This document shows positions 14,368 through 25,081 of a stretch of DNA of 37,273 nucleotides, in pieces. The stretch is from positions 3,474,348-3,511,620 of the forward strand of contig NC_011138.3 in the NCBI RefSeq assembly GCF_000020585.3, given 5' to 3'. The notes beneath the pieces are model-generated. The model saw only the letters and a list, made by a program, of their open reading frames with translations, did no database searches and was not told the origin of the DNA. This stretch comes from Alteromonas mediterranea DE (GTDB lineage: Bacteria; Pseudomonadota; Gammaproteobacteria; Enterobacterales; Alteromonadaceae). The stretch's first letter is position 1. Every line of letters begins with the position of its first letter. A program made the position numbers and the translations under genes.

Positions 14368-16722
14368 TTAGTCATCGACTTGCTGTTCGTTCAACCAATC
14401 GTGTAGGGCCTTCATGTCGTGTTGAACTGCCATTTGCAATTCTTCCACCCAATCATGCACGTTCTCCCACCATGTAGGGTGGTCACCTTGTTGAATTTGG
14501 TTAGCAATACGCTGAACGCGAGCTAAGCCCACAGAGCCAGCTGCCCCCTTTATTTTATGGGCTTGAGAGCACACTTCTGACTTTTCGTCCGCACTTAAGC
14601 TGAGCTGCAGTATTTCCATGTACTCGGGCATTTTTTCTTGGAAAACTTTAACACTCGCGCGCACCATTTCGTCCCCTATTGTATCTACCAACATCTGCAA
14701 TAAGTCCATATCTAAAATGTTACTTAATGTTTTGGTTGGCTCAGGGCGCTCTACTTCACCGTCTACCTCAAGCGGCGCTGGCGGTGCGTGGAATAGGTCG
14801 TTAAACACTTCAATGACACGAGATTTTTTGATGGGTTTAGCGATGACATCGTCCATCCCGTTTTCAAGATACTCGTCGCGCTTTTTAATCACGTTAGCCG
14901 TTAATGCCACAATAGGCGTCTGCATGACCAAATCTTCTTCAATCAAAGTACTCGCCACGTCAAAGCCCGTCATATCTGGCAATTGAATATCAAGTAAAAT
15001 AAGGTCGTATTGATTAGCTCTTGCTTTATCAATCGCCTCTTGACCCGTCATAGCGACATCCACTTTTTGACCCAGTTTTTCAAGCAACGCTTTAGCCACC
15101 ATTACGTTCAGCTCGATATCTTCTACCAGTAAGATATTTAACCCTGTAACTTGAAGCTGCGCCACTTTCATTGGGCTATTAGAAATTTGTACTGGCAGTA
15201 CAATCTCAAAACGGGTGCCTTTACCCTCTTTACTCGAAACGTGAATTTCGCCGTTCATTAAATCGACCATTTGCTTACAAATGGCTAAGCCAATGCCTGT
15301 TCCCGTAGCCGACTGATGATCCGGGTGGTCTACCTGGTAGTACATGGCAAAAATTTTATCAATTTCGCTTTCAGGAATACCAACACCTGTATCTTCAATA
15401 ACAAAGGTGACGTAGGCCTTGTCACCATCGGGTTTAGTCGATGACACCGATAAACTCACATGGCCTTTTTGCGTGAACTTCACCGCATTAAACAATATAT
15501 TCCAGAGTATTTGGCGAAGGCGTGTCCCGTCTATTTCAACGAGACGTGGCAGCGGTTCATTAATACTGGTTTTAAGCTCTAGCTGCTTATCTGCAGCCAG
15601 TAAGCGGATAATACTGCTAAGTTCTTCAGTGAAGTCTTTGAGCGAAATTGTTTTAAGGCTTAATTCAAGTTTGTCCCTATCTAACTTATCAAGGTCGATA
15701 ATGTCATTGAAAATATTGCCCAAAGTAATCGCACTTGCATAAATAGTGCTTACCCAGCTGAACTGCTCATCTGACAATTCTGTGTCGCGCAACATTCGGC
15801 TTAAGCCCACAATACCGTTTAGCGGCGTGCGAAGCTCGTGACTAATCGTGGCAATAAAACGGGTTTTGTCAGTACTGGCTTTAGCAGCGGCATTTTCGGC
15901 TTGTTTGCGTTCCGTCATGTCTCGACCAAACGACAATAACCCCAAACGATTACCTTCTTTGTCGAAGAAAGGCACGCGCTTCATTTCGAAGTAGCGTCGG
16001 CGGCCATCGGCGAAGCGCAGCCATAACTCTTCCGTAATACTTGCGTTGGTTTCGAGTACCTCGTGATCACTGGCAACAATTTGTCGGGCCAGTTCTTCTT
16101 CGTACACGTCTTTAGGGGTTAACCCCAGAAGCTCTTGCTCAGTTTTCCCCGTCATTAACTCTGCAATGCGGTTACAACCTGCAAAACGGCCCTCTTCGTT
16201 GCGGTAATAAATGAGGTCGGGAGAGGCATCAATAATTGAACGCAATAAAGTAGATAAGCGGCGTGCTTGTGCCTCTTGCTCTGACTTGTCTTGAATCTCT
16301 CTTTCTAAGTCTTTGAACAGCGCTTCGCGCTCTTCTTGCGCCTGTTTCCTCTGCTCTATCTCGTGATTAAGCTGGCGAATATTACTTTGAAGTTCTCGAT
16401 TAAGGAAAACATCCTCTTCGCGCAAGCTCTCTAGTTGACTCACTACCTCTTTAAGATTGGTACGTGAGTTTTCTAACTGTTTAATTAATTCACTAAAGAA
16501 ATACAGCACCCACGGTGCCGACAGCATAGTTAGAATAACTGCGCTGATGAAGTCATCAGGCTGAACTTGGCTGCCCATGCTAACGCGAATTACGTATGAG
16601 CCGCCTAGCGTAAATACAAGCGAAAGAACAACAAATAGTATGCTGAGCTTTAGCGTGCCGAAACGCTGCACAAATTGAGCAAAACGAATTGCCCAAGAAT
16701 CGTTGGGTGAATCTGAATGCAT
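14368..16722 (-). CDS. arcB: aerobic respiration control hybrid sensor kinase ArcB
   Basis: A 784-residue tripartite histidine kinase that, with ArcA, switches between aerobic and anaerobic metabolism by sensing quinone redox state. Order of parts: two membrane helices (about 25-47 and 60-80), a coiled coil (about 80-155), PAS (about 160-270), HisKA with H295 in ISHELRTPLNG, HATPase (DGTRLRQILWN to GTGIGLA), a receiver with D578 in LLDIQLPDMTG, and a C-terminal HPt domain with H722 in AHKIKGAAGSVG. Residue numbers run about three ahead of E. coli ArcB as I recall it. Redox cysteine C180 of E. coli corresponds to C183, but the position of C241 is Y244. No convincing Shine-Dalgarno sequence is seen. 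It is transcribed alone, with its own terminator; arcA is not in the window. Confidence 0.95.
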   Translation of the reverse strand: MHSDSPNDSWAIRFAQFVQRFGTLKLSILFVVLSLVFTLGGSYVIRVSMGSQVQPDDFISAVILTMLSAPWVLYFFSELIKQLENSRTNLKEVVSQLESLREEDVFLNRELQSNIRQLNHEIEQRKQAQEEREALFKDLEREIQDKSEQEAQARRLSTLLRSIIDASPDLIYYRNEEGRFAGCNRIAELMTGKTEQELLGLTPKDVYEEELARQIVASDHEVLETNASITEELWLRFADGRRRYFEMKRVPFFDKEGNRLGLLSFGRDMTERKQAENAAAKASTDKTRFIATISHELRTPLNGIVGLSRMLRDTELSDEQFSWVSTIYASAITLGNIFNDIIDLDKLDRDKLELSLKTISLKDFTEELSSIIRLLAADKQLELKTSINEPLPRLVEIDGTRLRQILWNILFNAVKFTQKGHVSLSVSSTKPDGDKAYVTFVIEDTGVGIPESEIDKIFAMYYQVDHPDHQSATGTGIGLAICKQMVDLMNGEIHVSSKEGKGTRFEIVLPVQISNSPMKVAQLQVTGLNILLVEDIELNVMVAKALLEKLGQKVDVAMTGQEAIDKARANQYDLILLDIQLPDMTGFDVASTLIEEDLVMQTPIVALTANVIKKRDEYLENGMDDVIAKPIKKSRVIEVFNDLFHAPPAPLEVDGEVERPEPTKTLSNILDMDLLQMLVDTIGDEMVRASVKVFQEKMPEYMEILQLSLSADEKSEVCSQAHKIKGAAGSVGLARVQRIANQIQQGDHPTWWENVHDWVEELQMAVQHDMKALHDWLNEQQVDD

Positions 16723-16819
16723 GTACGTCTAATATAAGCTTATTTTGCCTTTATCCTATCAGGCTTTCACCACTACGGGAATGCGTTAAACACGCTAACT
16801 GTAACCTCATAACGTAACG

Positions 16820-17767
16820 CTACGTTTTAAACGGCGACTTTTCTGTAATCTCATTAATATAACGGGTGTTAACCCAACCTACTTTTGTAAAGGAGACTTT
16901 CGCCCACTCTCCCTGCTTTTCTAGCACCTTTAATACTTCACCTTTGTGCAACCCATTTTCAATAAGAGGAAAAGAGACATTTGGCCCTTTACGCACATTG
17001 AGTGCGTTAGCACTTACGTTAGCCACGCGATTTACCGGGCTGGCAATATGTCGCGGCACGGCATCGTGCGCTTCTCTTTGTAAGCTGCCCGTATGGACAC
17101 CGTTACTTTCCGTGTGCGTTTCGTCTTCACTTATTTCAAGCAGTACCTGTTCTCTGATTTGATGCATCGGAAATGCCGGACCAGGGTCTACTTTACGCGA
17201 AGGCGCTATCTCATCGTGACCTACCACAACAGAAATTGGGTAGTGTTCGCAAAGCACTTTGCACAGGCTTATTGTGGAGGCAATCTGAATATCAGTATAT
17301 TTATGCCAATAGCCTAAAACTGATTGGTTGGGGTGTTGTGCAGCTATCACTTCACTTTCTCTATAAACGTTCCCAAACCAGCTTTCATAGGTGCCGTCGC
17401 CTCTAGGCTTTAGTTGCCCGGCATTATCTAGCTCTATTCCTATGGAGTATCTGTTTAGCCCGCTTCGCCCCTTGTAATGACTTTTGCCAGCGTGCCACCC
17501 TATTTTGTTGGTGGGCAACATTTGAACGATATCGCCGTTACGCCCTAAAGCGAAGTGCGCTGAAACACCACTTTCAGCATTAGTTAAGACGTTGACAGAG
17601 GAGTCTAAACTACTTCCAGCAGTGAAATGAATGACAATGGTATCGGGAGCGCCAGTCTGAAACGCCCCAGAAGTATTCGGTGAAGCAGTAAATTTGACAT
17701 TTTCACCAATGAGGCGGTGTTCGTATACATCAAATGAGAGCCTAGGTGTCGCGTGTAGGATAGTCAT
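16820..17767 (-). CDS. AmpD-like N-acetylmuramoyl-L-alanine amidase with C-terminal SH3 domain
   Basis: A 315-residue zinc amidase of the amidase_2 (PGRP/AmpD) fold, which cleaves the bond between N-acetylmuramic acid and the stem peptide. Zinc ligands appear to be H47 (IVIHFTAG), H184 and D194 (GHDEIAPSRKVDPGPAF); E112 (IGIELDN) and K192 are the likely catalytic residues. A bacterial SH3 domain spans about 248-306 (VSANALNVRKGPNVSFPLIENG... GWVNTRYI). No signal peptide is visible, so as read it is cytoplasmic, as in AmpD, but AmpD lacks an SH3 domain. AAGGA lies 8 bases before the ATG. It could act in recycling of anhydromuropeptides (anmK is also in the window), be exported without a classical signal, or be a phage-like remnant. 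Confidence 0.87.
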   Translation of the reverse strand: MTILHATPRLSFDVYEHRLIGENVKFTASPNTSGAFQTGAPDTIVIHFTAGSSLDSSVNVLTNAESGVSAHFALGRNGDIVQMLPTNKIGWHAGKSHYKGRSGLNRYSIGIELDNAGQLKPRGDGTYESWFGNVYRESEVIAAQHPNQSVLGYWHKYTDIQIASTISLCKVLCEHYPISVVVGHDEIAPSRKVDPGPAFPMHQIREQVLLEISEDETHTESNGVHTGSLQREAHDAVPRHIASPVNRVANVSANALNVRKGPNVSFPLIENGLHKGEVLKVLEKQGEWAKVSFTKVGWVNTRYINEITEKSPFKT

Positions 17768-18441
17768 TCAATATTCCTTATTGATTAGTTTGCACGCGAC
17801 TACAGTGAATTTTTATTCTTTTCATATCACCAGAGCTTACGCATTGTTTGCACTCTCAGCGTGCGTGAGCATACTGCGAACTACAGGCTATGTTTTTACC
17901 TAGCCTTACATTTGAACAACTTTTAACCAATATAGCAAACAGCTAATATTTGTGGAATCATAACTTTACAATTTAATAAAAATACACAGCAAACCCACAT
18001 TGACAACATAAAACAACGAAAATAAAGAATATTTATTCACCATTAAAATTCAAATGAGAACTAATATCATTTATGTACTGGTGAATTATTAATTTTTTCA
18101 CTTGATAACATTTTTATTACAATTGTAAGCAACGGGATATAAATACATGTATTTAAAGAAATTAATTATATTTATACAAAAACTATATAACGCTTACAAT
18201 TTTAGCGTTTGATTTTAGTTTTCAATGTGGGTATTTTGTACGGCCCGCATGGCAATAATGCATAAAAATGCGGAAACGACTGGTATCCTCTAATAATAAA
18301 TAAACGACAAGAAAGACGCATATTGCGAGCAATACCGCGCGCAAGCAAAAAAGACGTCTAACAATGTTGTGATACGCACACCTAGGCGCATCTACACGCA
18401 ACGCATACCTTGCCCAGTCTTAAGGTTGAAGGAGTTAAGAG
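17768..18441 (+). other. 674-base AT-rich intergenic region upstream of gltB
   Basis: No plausible gene is seen. The stretch from about 17930 to 18240 is far more AT-rich than the rest of the window. It holds a perfect 16-bp palindrome, TAAATACATGTATTTA (18140-18155). That palindrome is flanked by a 10-bp inverted repeat, AATTGTAAGC (18121-18130) and GCTTACAATT (18192-18201). There is also a promoter-like pair at 18209-18237 and a possible leader hairpin CCGCAT (18245-18250)/ATGCGG (18268-18273). In enterics gltBD is controlled by Lrp and IHF binding to AT-rich upstream DNA; a similar role here is a guess. Confidence 0.6.
18209..18237 (+). promoter_or_regulatory. candidate sigma70 promoter of gltBD
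   Basis: TTGATT (18209-18214), a 17-base spacer and TATTTT (18232-18237), each 4 of 6 to consensus, lie just after the inverted-repeat region. It predicts a leader of about 200 bases before the gltB ATG. Other weak candidates exist nearby (TTGACA at 18000-18005 with a poor -10). Confidence 0.35.
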
Positions 18442-21400
18442 ATGAGTTTATATAATCCCAATGATTCCCGGGACAACTGTGGGTTTGGCTTAATCGCTCA
18501 CACTCACGGGGAAGCCAGTCATGAATTGGTAACCACTGCAATACACGGCCTTGACCGTATGCAGCATCGTGGCGGTATCGCCGCAGACGGGAAAACCGGT
18601 GACGGCTGTGGTTTATTACTACAGAAGCCGGATGCGTTCTTCCATGCAATCGCCGAAGATAATGGCTGGAAACTCAGCAAAAAATACGGCGTGGGCATGA
18701 TTTTCTTAAGTCAGGACCCTGTACTTGCGCAAGCCGCGCGTGAAGTACTTAATGAAGAACTTGAAAAAGAAACACTTTCAGTAGTGGGCTGGCGCGAAGT
18801 GCCTGTTGACCGCTCGGTACTGGGTGAATTAGCGCTTACAGGCGTTCCACAAATTGAACAAGTATTTGTGAACGCACCAGCGGGCTGGAGAAAACGCGAC
18901 CTTGAGCGTCGCTTATATATGATCCGTCGCCGCGCTGAAAAACGCCTTGAAGCAGATCCAGATTTTTACGTAGCGTGTTTATCAGGCTTAGTAACGATCT
19001 ATAAAGGCTTGGTGATGCCAAAAGACTTGCCAGCCTTCTATCACGATCTTGCCGATGAGCGCATGCAAAGCGCGATCTGCGTTTTCCACCAGCGCTTCTC
19101 GACAAACACGTTACCACGCTGGCCGCTAGCTCAACCCTTCCGTTTCCTTGCGCATAATGGTGAAATTAACACCATCAAAGGCAACCGCGACTGGGCAATG
19201 GCACGTGCCGCGAAATTTTCAACGCCACTTATTCCAGATTTAAAAGACGCCGCCCCTTTCGTGAATACCGAAGGGTCTGATTCGTCATCGCTGGATAACA
19301 TGCTAGAGCTATTTCTAGCTGGCGGTATGGATTTATTCCGTGCCATGCGTTTACTGGTTCCACCAGCCTATCAAAACAACAAAACCATGGATGATGACCT
19401 TCGTGCATTCTACGAGTTTAACTCAATGCACATGGAACCATGGGATGGCCCTGCCGGTATCGTTTTAACCAACGGCCGTCACGTAGCCTGTAACCTTGAT
19501 AGAAACGGCTTGCGTCCAGCTCGCTATGTCATTACCAAAAATGGGTTTATTACTCTAGCCTCAGAAGTAGGTATTTGGGATTACGAGCAAGCTGACGTGA
19601 TTGAGAAAGGCCGCGTTGGTCCAGGTGAAATGCTTGCCGTAGATACTTACACGGGCAAAATCTGGCGCTCTACAGAAATTGATGATGACCTTAAAGCTCG
19701 CCACCCTTATAAAGAGTGGTTAGATAAGCACATTCGTCACCTTACGCCAATTGAGCAGCTTGATGCCTCGCTTATTGGTAAGCGCGTATTTGATGACGAT
19801 GCCATGGCGGTCTACCACAAGCTACACGCCTACAGCTACGAAGAAATTCAACAAGTTGTAAAAGTTCTCGCGAAAGACGGTCAAGAAGCCGTTGGCTCTA
19901 TGGGCGACGATACGCCAATGGCGGTAATGTCATCGCGCCAGCGCACGGTTTACGATTACTTCCGTCAGCAGTTTGCCCAGGTAACCAATCCACCTATCGA
20001 CCCGCTACGTGAAAACCACGTCATGTCGTTGGCAACCTGTATTGGCCGCGAGCAAAACGTATTTAGCGAAACATCGGGTTACGCTGACCGCGTGTTATTC
20101 GACTCGCCGGTATTAATGTATACCGACCTTAAACAATTGCGTGAATTTAACCCAGACAACTACTACTCAGAAGTAGTAGAGCTTCAATACGCGCCGCAAG
20201 AGGGCTTGAAAAAAGCCATTGAGCGCGTGTGTAACGAAGTAGAGATGCTGGTTAAAAATAAGCGGGCTGCGTTTGTTATTCTGTCTGACAGAAACATCAA
20301 GCAAAACCGCTTGGTGATCCCAGCCGCGATGGCCGTGGGTGCGGTACAGCGACGACTGGTTGAAAAATCACTGCGCTGCGACGCGAACGTTGTTATAGAA
20401 ACAGCGAGTGCCCGTGACCCGCATCACTTTGCCGTACTTATTGGCCTTGGTGCAACGGCGGTTTACCCATTCCTTGCCTATGAAACTATCGAGCAGCTTT
20501 GCGAAAAAGGCGAGTTAGATATTTCTCCTATGCAGGCTACGTTGAACTACCGTAAAGGTATCAACAAAGGCTTGTATAAGATCATGTCTAAGATGGGTAT
20601 CAGTACAGTCGCGAGCTACCGTAGCTCTAAGCTCTTCGAAGCCGTGGGGATTAACAATGAAGTAATGAATCTTTGCTTCAAAGGCGTGACCTCACGTATT
20701 CAGGGCGCAGGCTTTGATGATTTCCACCAAGATCTCATCAACCTGAATCGCATTGCATGGCTTAAGCGTAAGTCTGTTGATCACGGTGGCTTACTTAAAT
20801 ATGTGCACGGTGGCGAATATCACGCCTATAACCCAGACGTAGTTAGCACGCTGCAAAAAGCGGTTGTGTCGGGTAACTATGACGACTACCAGCAATACGC
20901 CAAGCTTGTTAACGAGCGTGCCCCTGCACACATTCGCGACTTGCTGGCCATTAATCCAGACTGCGATCCTATTGATATTAGCGAAGTAGAAGCACCGGAG
21001 AACTTGTTCCCACGTTTCGATACTGCGGCTATGTCAATTGGTGCATTAAGCCCAGAAGCCCACGAAGCGCTGGCTATTGCAATGAACCGTTTGGGCGGTC
21101 AGTCTAACTCGGGCGAAGGTGGCGAACACCCTTCTCGTTTTGGGACTGAAAAGAACTCTAAGATTAAGCAGGTTGCGTCAGGACGCTTCGGTGTGACACC
21201 TCACTATTTGGTTAACGCTAACGTTATTCAAATTAAAGTGGCGCAAGGTGCTAAACCGGGTGAAGGCGGTCAGCTTCCTGGTGATAAAGTCAATAAATAC
21301 ATCGCACAGCTTCGTTTCTCTGTGCCAGGTGTAACCCTTATTTCACCACCACCGCACCACGATATCTATTCAATTGAAGATTTGGCTCAGCTAATTTTCG

Positions 21401-22908
21401 ATTTGAAGCAGGTTAACCCAACGGCGCTAATATCAGTAAAACTGGTATCTGAACCGGGTGTAGGTACTATCGCAACGGGCGTAGCAAAAGCCTATGCAGA
21501 CCTTATTACCGTATCAGGGTACGACGGCGGAACAGGTGCAAGCCCATTAACGTCAGTTAAATATGCGGGTAGCCCGTTCGAACTAGGTCTTTCTGAAACG
21601 CAACAAGCCCTTATCGAAAACGGCCTACGTCATAAAGTACGCGTTCAAACCGACGGTGGTTTGAAAACTGGCCTTGATGTGGTTAAAGCGGGTATTTTAG
21701 GTGCCGAAAGCTTTGGCTTTGGTACTGGCCCAATGGTAGCACTAGGTTGTAAATACCTACGTATTTGCCACTTAAACAACTGTGCGACCGGTGTTGCAAC
21801 CCAAGACCAAAAATTGCGTGATGATCACTTCATCGGCTTGCCTGACATGGTAATGAACTACTTTAAGTTTATTGCTCAGGAAGTACGTGAAATCATGGCA
21901 TCTATGGGTGTTGCTAAGTTCGACGATCTTGTTGGCCGCACAGAGCTACTTAAAGTATTAGATGGCATTACTGCTAAGCAAAACCGTTTAGATCTATCGC
22001 CTCTACTTGCGCAGCCTAAGGCCGGTGAACATACCCGTTTGTTCTGTTCACAAACCACAAACGCGCCTATTGATAAGGGTGAGTTAAATGCACAGATGCT
22101 TAAAGATGCCCAGCAAGCAGTGGTAGACGGTGAGTCTATTACGCTTAAATACCCTGTACGCAATACCGACCGCTCTGTAGGCGCGTTGCTATCAGGTGAA
22201 ATTGCTAAACATCACGGTAATCACGATTTTGAAGATACCCCAATCAAAGTTGAACTTACCGGTACGGCAGGTCAAAGCTTCGGTGTGTGGAACGCTGGCG
22301 GTTTACACATGCATCTTGAAGGCGATGCCAACGATTATGTAGGCAAAGGCATGACAGGCGGCAAGCTTGTTATCCACCCGCCGCGCGACATCTCTTATGA
22401 TGCCCACGACAGTGCCATTATGGGTAATACCTGCCTATACGGCGCCACTGGCGGTAAGCTCTTTGCGGCAGGCCGTGCAGGCGAACGCTTTGGTGTACGT
22501 AACTCAGGCGCCATCGCGGTAGTTGAAGGTATTGGCGATAACGGCTGTGAATATATGACAGGCGGTATTGTAGCTGTACTTGGCCCAGTTGGCGTTAACT
22601 TCGGTGCCGGTATGACAGGTGGTTTTGCCTATCTTATGGATGATGGCGACGACCTCGATAACCGCGTAAACGCCGAACTCGTTGATGTTATGCCAATTGA
22701 AGATAAAGCGATTCTTGCTGAACACTTACGCGGCTTAATTAACCAGCACTACGAAGAAACCGGTAGCGATCACTCGTTGTCTCTGCTTACTGATTTCGCC
22801 GCAACGCTGAAACGCTTTAAGCTTATTAAGCCAAAAACCAGTGATGTGAAAAACTTGCTTGGTCACATCAGTCGTTCAAGTGCTGAATTACGCATTCAGG
22901 CTCAGTAG
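18442..22908 (+). CDS. gltB: glutamate synthase (NADPH) large subunit
   Basis: A 1488-residue large (alpha) subunit that transfers the amide nitrogen of glutamine to 2-oxoglutarate, giving two glutamates, with electrons from the GltD subunit. After a 12-residue propeptide the class II amidotransferase domain begins at the nucleophile C13 (CGFGLIAHTHGE). A central linker domain is followed by the FMN-binding synthase domain (GEGGEHPSRFG, then PTALISVKLVSEPGVGTIATG and DGGTGASPLTS). The 3Fe-4S cysteines are C1103, C1109 and C1114 (CKYLRICHLNNC). The C-terminal beta-helix domain has repeated G-rich turns (GMTGGKLVI, GNTCLYGATGGKLF, YMTGGIVAVLG). Length matches the bacterial family. AAGGAG lies 7 bases before the ATG. 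It is the first gene of a gltBD operon. Confidence 0.98.
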   Translation: MSLYNPNDSRDNCGFGLIAHTHGEASHELVTTAIHGLDRMQHRGGIAADGKTGDGCGLLLQKPDAFFHAIAEDNGWKLSKKYGVGMIFLSQDPVLAQAAREVLNEELEKETLSVVGWREVPVDRSVLGELALTGVPQIEQVFVNAPAGWRKRDLERRLYMIRRRAEKRLEADPDFYVACLSGLVTIYKGLVMPKDLPAFYHDLADERMQSAICVFHQRFSTNTLPRWPLAQPFRFLAHNGEINTIKGNRDWAMARAAKFSTPLIPDLKDAAPFVNTEGSDSSSLDNMLELFLAGGMDLFRAMRLLVPPAYQNNKTMDDDLRAFYEFNSMHMEPWDGPAGIVLTNGRHVACNLDRNGLRPARYVITKNGFITLASEVGIWDYEQADVIEKGRVGPGEMLAVDTYTGKIWRSTEIDDDLKARHPYKEWLDKHIRHLTPIEQLDASLIGKRVFDDDAMAVYHKLHAYSYEEIQQVVKVLAKDGQEAVGSMGDDTPMAVMSSRQRTVYDYFRQQFAQVTNPPIDPLRENHVMSLATCIGREQNVFSETSGYADRVLFDSPVLMYTDLKQLREFNPDNYYSEVVELQYAPQEGLKKAIERVCNEVEMLVKNKRAAFVILSDRNIKQNRLVIPAAMAVGAVQRRLVEKSLRCDANVVIETASARDPHHFAVLIGLGATAVYPFLAYETIEQLCEKGELDISPMQATLNYRKGINKGLYKIMSKMGISTVASYRSSKLFEAVGINNEVMNLCFKGVTSRIQGAGFDDFHQDLINLNRIAWLKRKSVDHGGLLKYVHGGEYHAYNPDVVSTLQKAVVSGNYDDYQQYAKLVNERAPAHIRDLLAINPDCDPIDISEVEAPENLFPRFDTAAMSIGALSPEAHEALAIAMNRLGGQSNSGEGGEHPSRFGTEKNSKIKQVASGRFGVTPHYLVNANVIQIKVAQGAKPGEGGQLPGDKVNKYIAQLRFSVPGVTLISPPPHHDIYSIEDLAQLIFDLKQVNPTALISVKLVSEPGVGTIATGVAKAYADLITVSGYDGGTGASPLTSVKYAGSPFELGLSETQQALIENGLRHKVRVQTDGGLKTGLDVVKAGILGAESFGFGTGPMVALGCKYLRICHLNNCATGVATQDQKLRDDHFIGLPDMVMNYFKFIAQEVREIMASMGVAKFDDLVGRTELLKVLDGITAKQNRLDLSPLLAQPKAGEHTRLFCSQTTNAPIDKGELNAQMLKDAQQAVVDGESITLKYPVRNTDRSVGALLSGEIAKHHGNHDFEDTPIKVELTGTAGQSFGVWNAGGLHMHLEGDANDYVGKGMTGGKLVIHPPRDISYDAHDSAIMGNTCLYGATGGKLFAAGRAGERFGVRNSGAIAVVEGIGDNGCEYMTGGIVAVLGPVGVNFGAGMTGGFAYLMDDGDDLDNRVNAELVDVMPIEDKAILAEHLRGLINQHYEETGSDHSLSLLTDFAATLKRFKLIKPKTSDVKNLLGHISRSSAELRIQAQ

Positions 22909-22918
22909 GAGGATTTAG

Positions 22919-24337
<1,419 letters not shown>

Positions 24338-24360
24338 GCTACGCTAACAAGACCTTTGAC

Positions 24361-24393
24361 AAAAGCTCGATAGCCCTGCTATCGAGCTTTTTT
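24361..24393 (+). terminator. Rho-independent terminator of gltBD
   Basis: A perfect 13-bp stem (24361-24373 with 24379-24391) around the loop CCCTG ends in a run of six T residues. It lies 23 bases after the gltD stop. Confidence 0.95.
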
Positions 24394-24502
24394 AGTTTTG
24401 GCTCACTCAGGAAATACGGAAAACGTCGATGGCATACGTTAATAGACCAAGGTTTAGTTGAACCGAAGGTGCGACGGCTCTACTATCGTACGAACAACAA
24501 AA

Positions 24503-24521
24503 TATCATTACGTAATTGATA
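24503..24521. promoter_or_regulatory. near-perfect palindrome upstream of a small secreted-protein gene
   Basis: TATCA-TTACGTAA-T-TGATA forms a palindrome broken by one extra base, with a perfect TTACGTAA core. It ends 10 bases before the ATG at 24532. It may be an operator or a leader hairpin controlling translation. Confidence 0.35.
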
Positions 24522-24531
24522 GAGCGGCCCC

Positions 24532-24972
24532 ATGAAGAACGTCGACATAAAAACACTCACCCTTTGTCTTGCATTGAACTGTGCGGTGAGTAATGTGTGT
24601 TTTGCCGATACCATTTCGGTAGAAGCATCCTCGGTGAACGCGCCTGCTAAAGGACAAAGTTTGCCGACATCAGTGTCTAAACCTAATACTGTCTCTTGTC
24701 CTGCCCATTTTCAACAGGTGAAAATTGCCAGTGATGCTCGTCAATGCCAGTCGTTTGACGAAAGCATGACGGCGGTGATGGTGTATCACTCCCCCGCTGA
24801 GCCTGGTGAAGTGGTAAACCTTTATCAAACAACGCATCCGGCCCTTAAGGCTCATTCTCCAGTAAACGGCCGTACCTTACTCTCTTCTAGCGATAAAGCC
24901 ATTAGAGTCATTGTTAGCCCAGATAAAACAGGCTCTCAAGTGGATATCCTAGTCACATCAAAATCAAAGTAA
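24532..24972 (+). CDS. small secreted protein of unknown function
   Basis: A 146-residue protein I do not recognise. Residues 1-25 look like a signal peptide (charged start, then LTLCLALNCAVSNVCFA, cleavage before DT). The predicted mature part of about 121 residues has two cysteines (C56 and C72) that could form a disulfide. A Ser/Pro-rich N-terminal segment precedes a short beta-rich-looking domain that ends in IRVIVSPDKTGSQVDILVTSK. Only a weak ribosome-binding site is seen before the ATG. It stands alone between the gltBD terminator and a hairpin at 25058. The signal peptide and normal codon use make it a credible gene. Confidence 0.7.
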   Translation: MKNVDIKTLTLCLALNCAVSNVCFADTISVEASSVNAPAKGQSLPTSVSKPNTVSCPAHFQQVKIASDARQCQSFDESMTAVMVYHSPAEPGEVVNLYQTTHPALKAHSPVNGRTLLSSSDKAIRVIVSPDKTGSQVDILVTSKSK

Positions 24973-25057
24973 CTTGCGACTTTTTAAAATACCGATATAG
25001 ATTGCTCATGTTGGCATCTGCTTTGCAATTTCATCAATAACAACACCATGACTACGC

Positions 25058-25081
25058 CAGGTGTCATTTTTCTGACACCTG
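25058..25081. other. hairpin between two small genes
   Basis: CAGGTGTCA (25058-25066) and TGACACCTG (25073-25081) form a perfect 9-bp stem with loop TTTTTC. No T-run follows on either strand, so it is not a standard terminator. It could be an operator or an RNA stability element. Confidence 0.5.

Noticed and set aside
18242..18270. Possible sigma54 site (TGGCA...GCAT) in the gltB leader
   Set aside because: The GG and GC elements are about 7 bases apart rather than the required 10.
18352..18359. AGACGTCT, a perfect match to a single MetJ box upstream of gltB
   Set aside because: MetJ needs at least two adjacent 8-bp boxes. The neighbouring octamers match poorly, and gltBD is not a usual MetJ target.
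21876..22163. Antisense open frame within gltB
   Set aside because: A shadow of a strongly coding gene on the other strand, with no ribosome-binding site and no recognisable protein features. Similar shadows in other genes were treated the same way.
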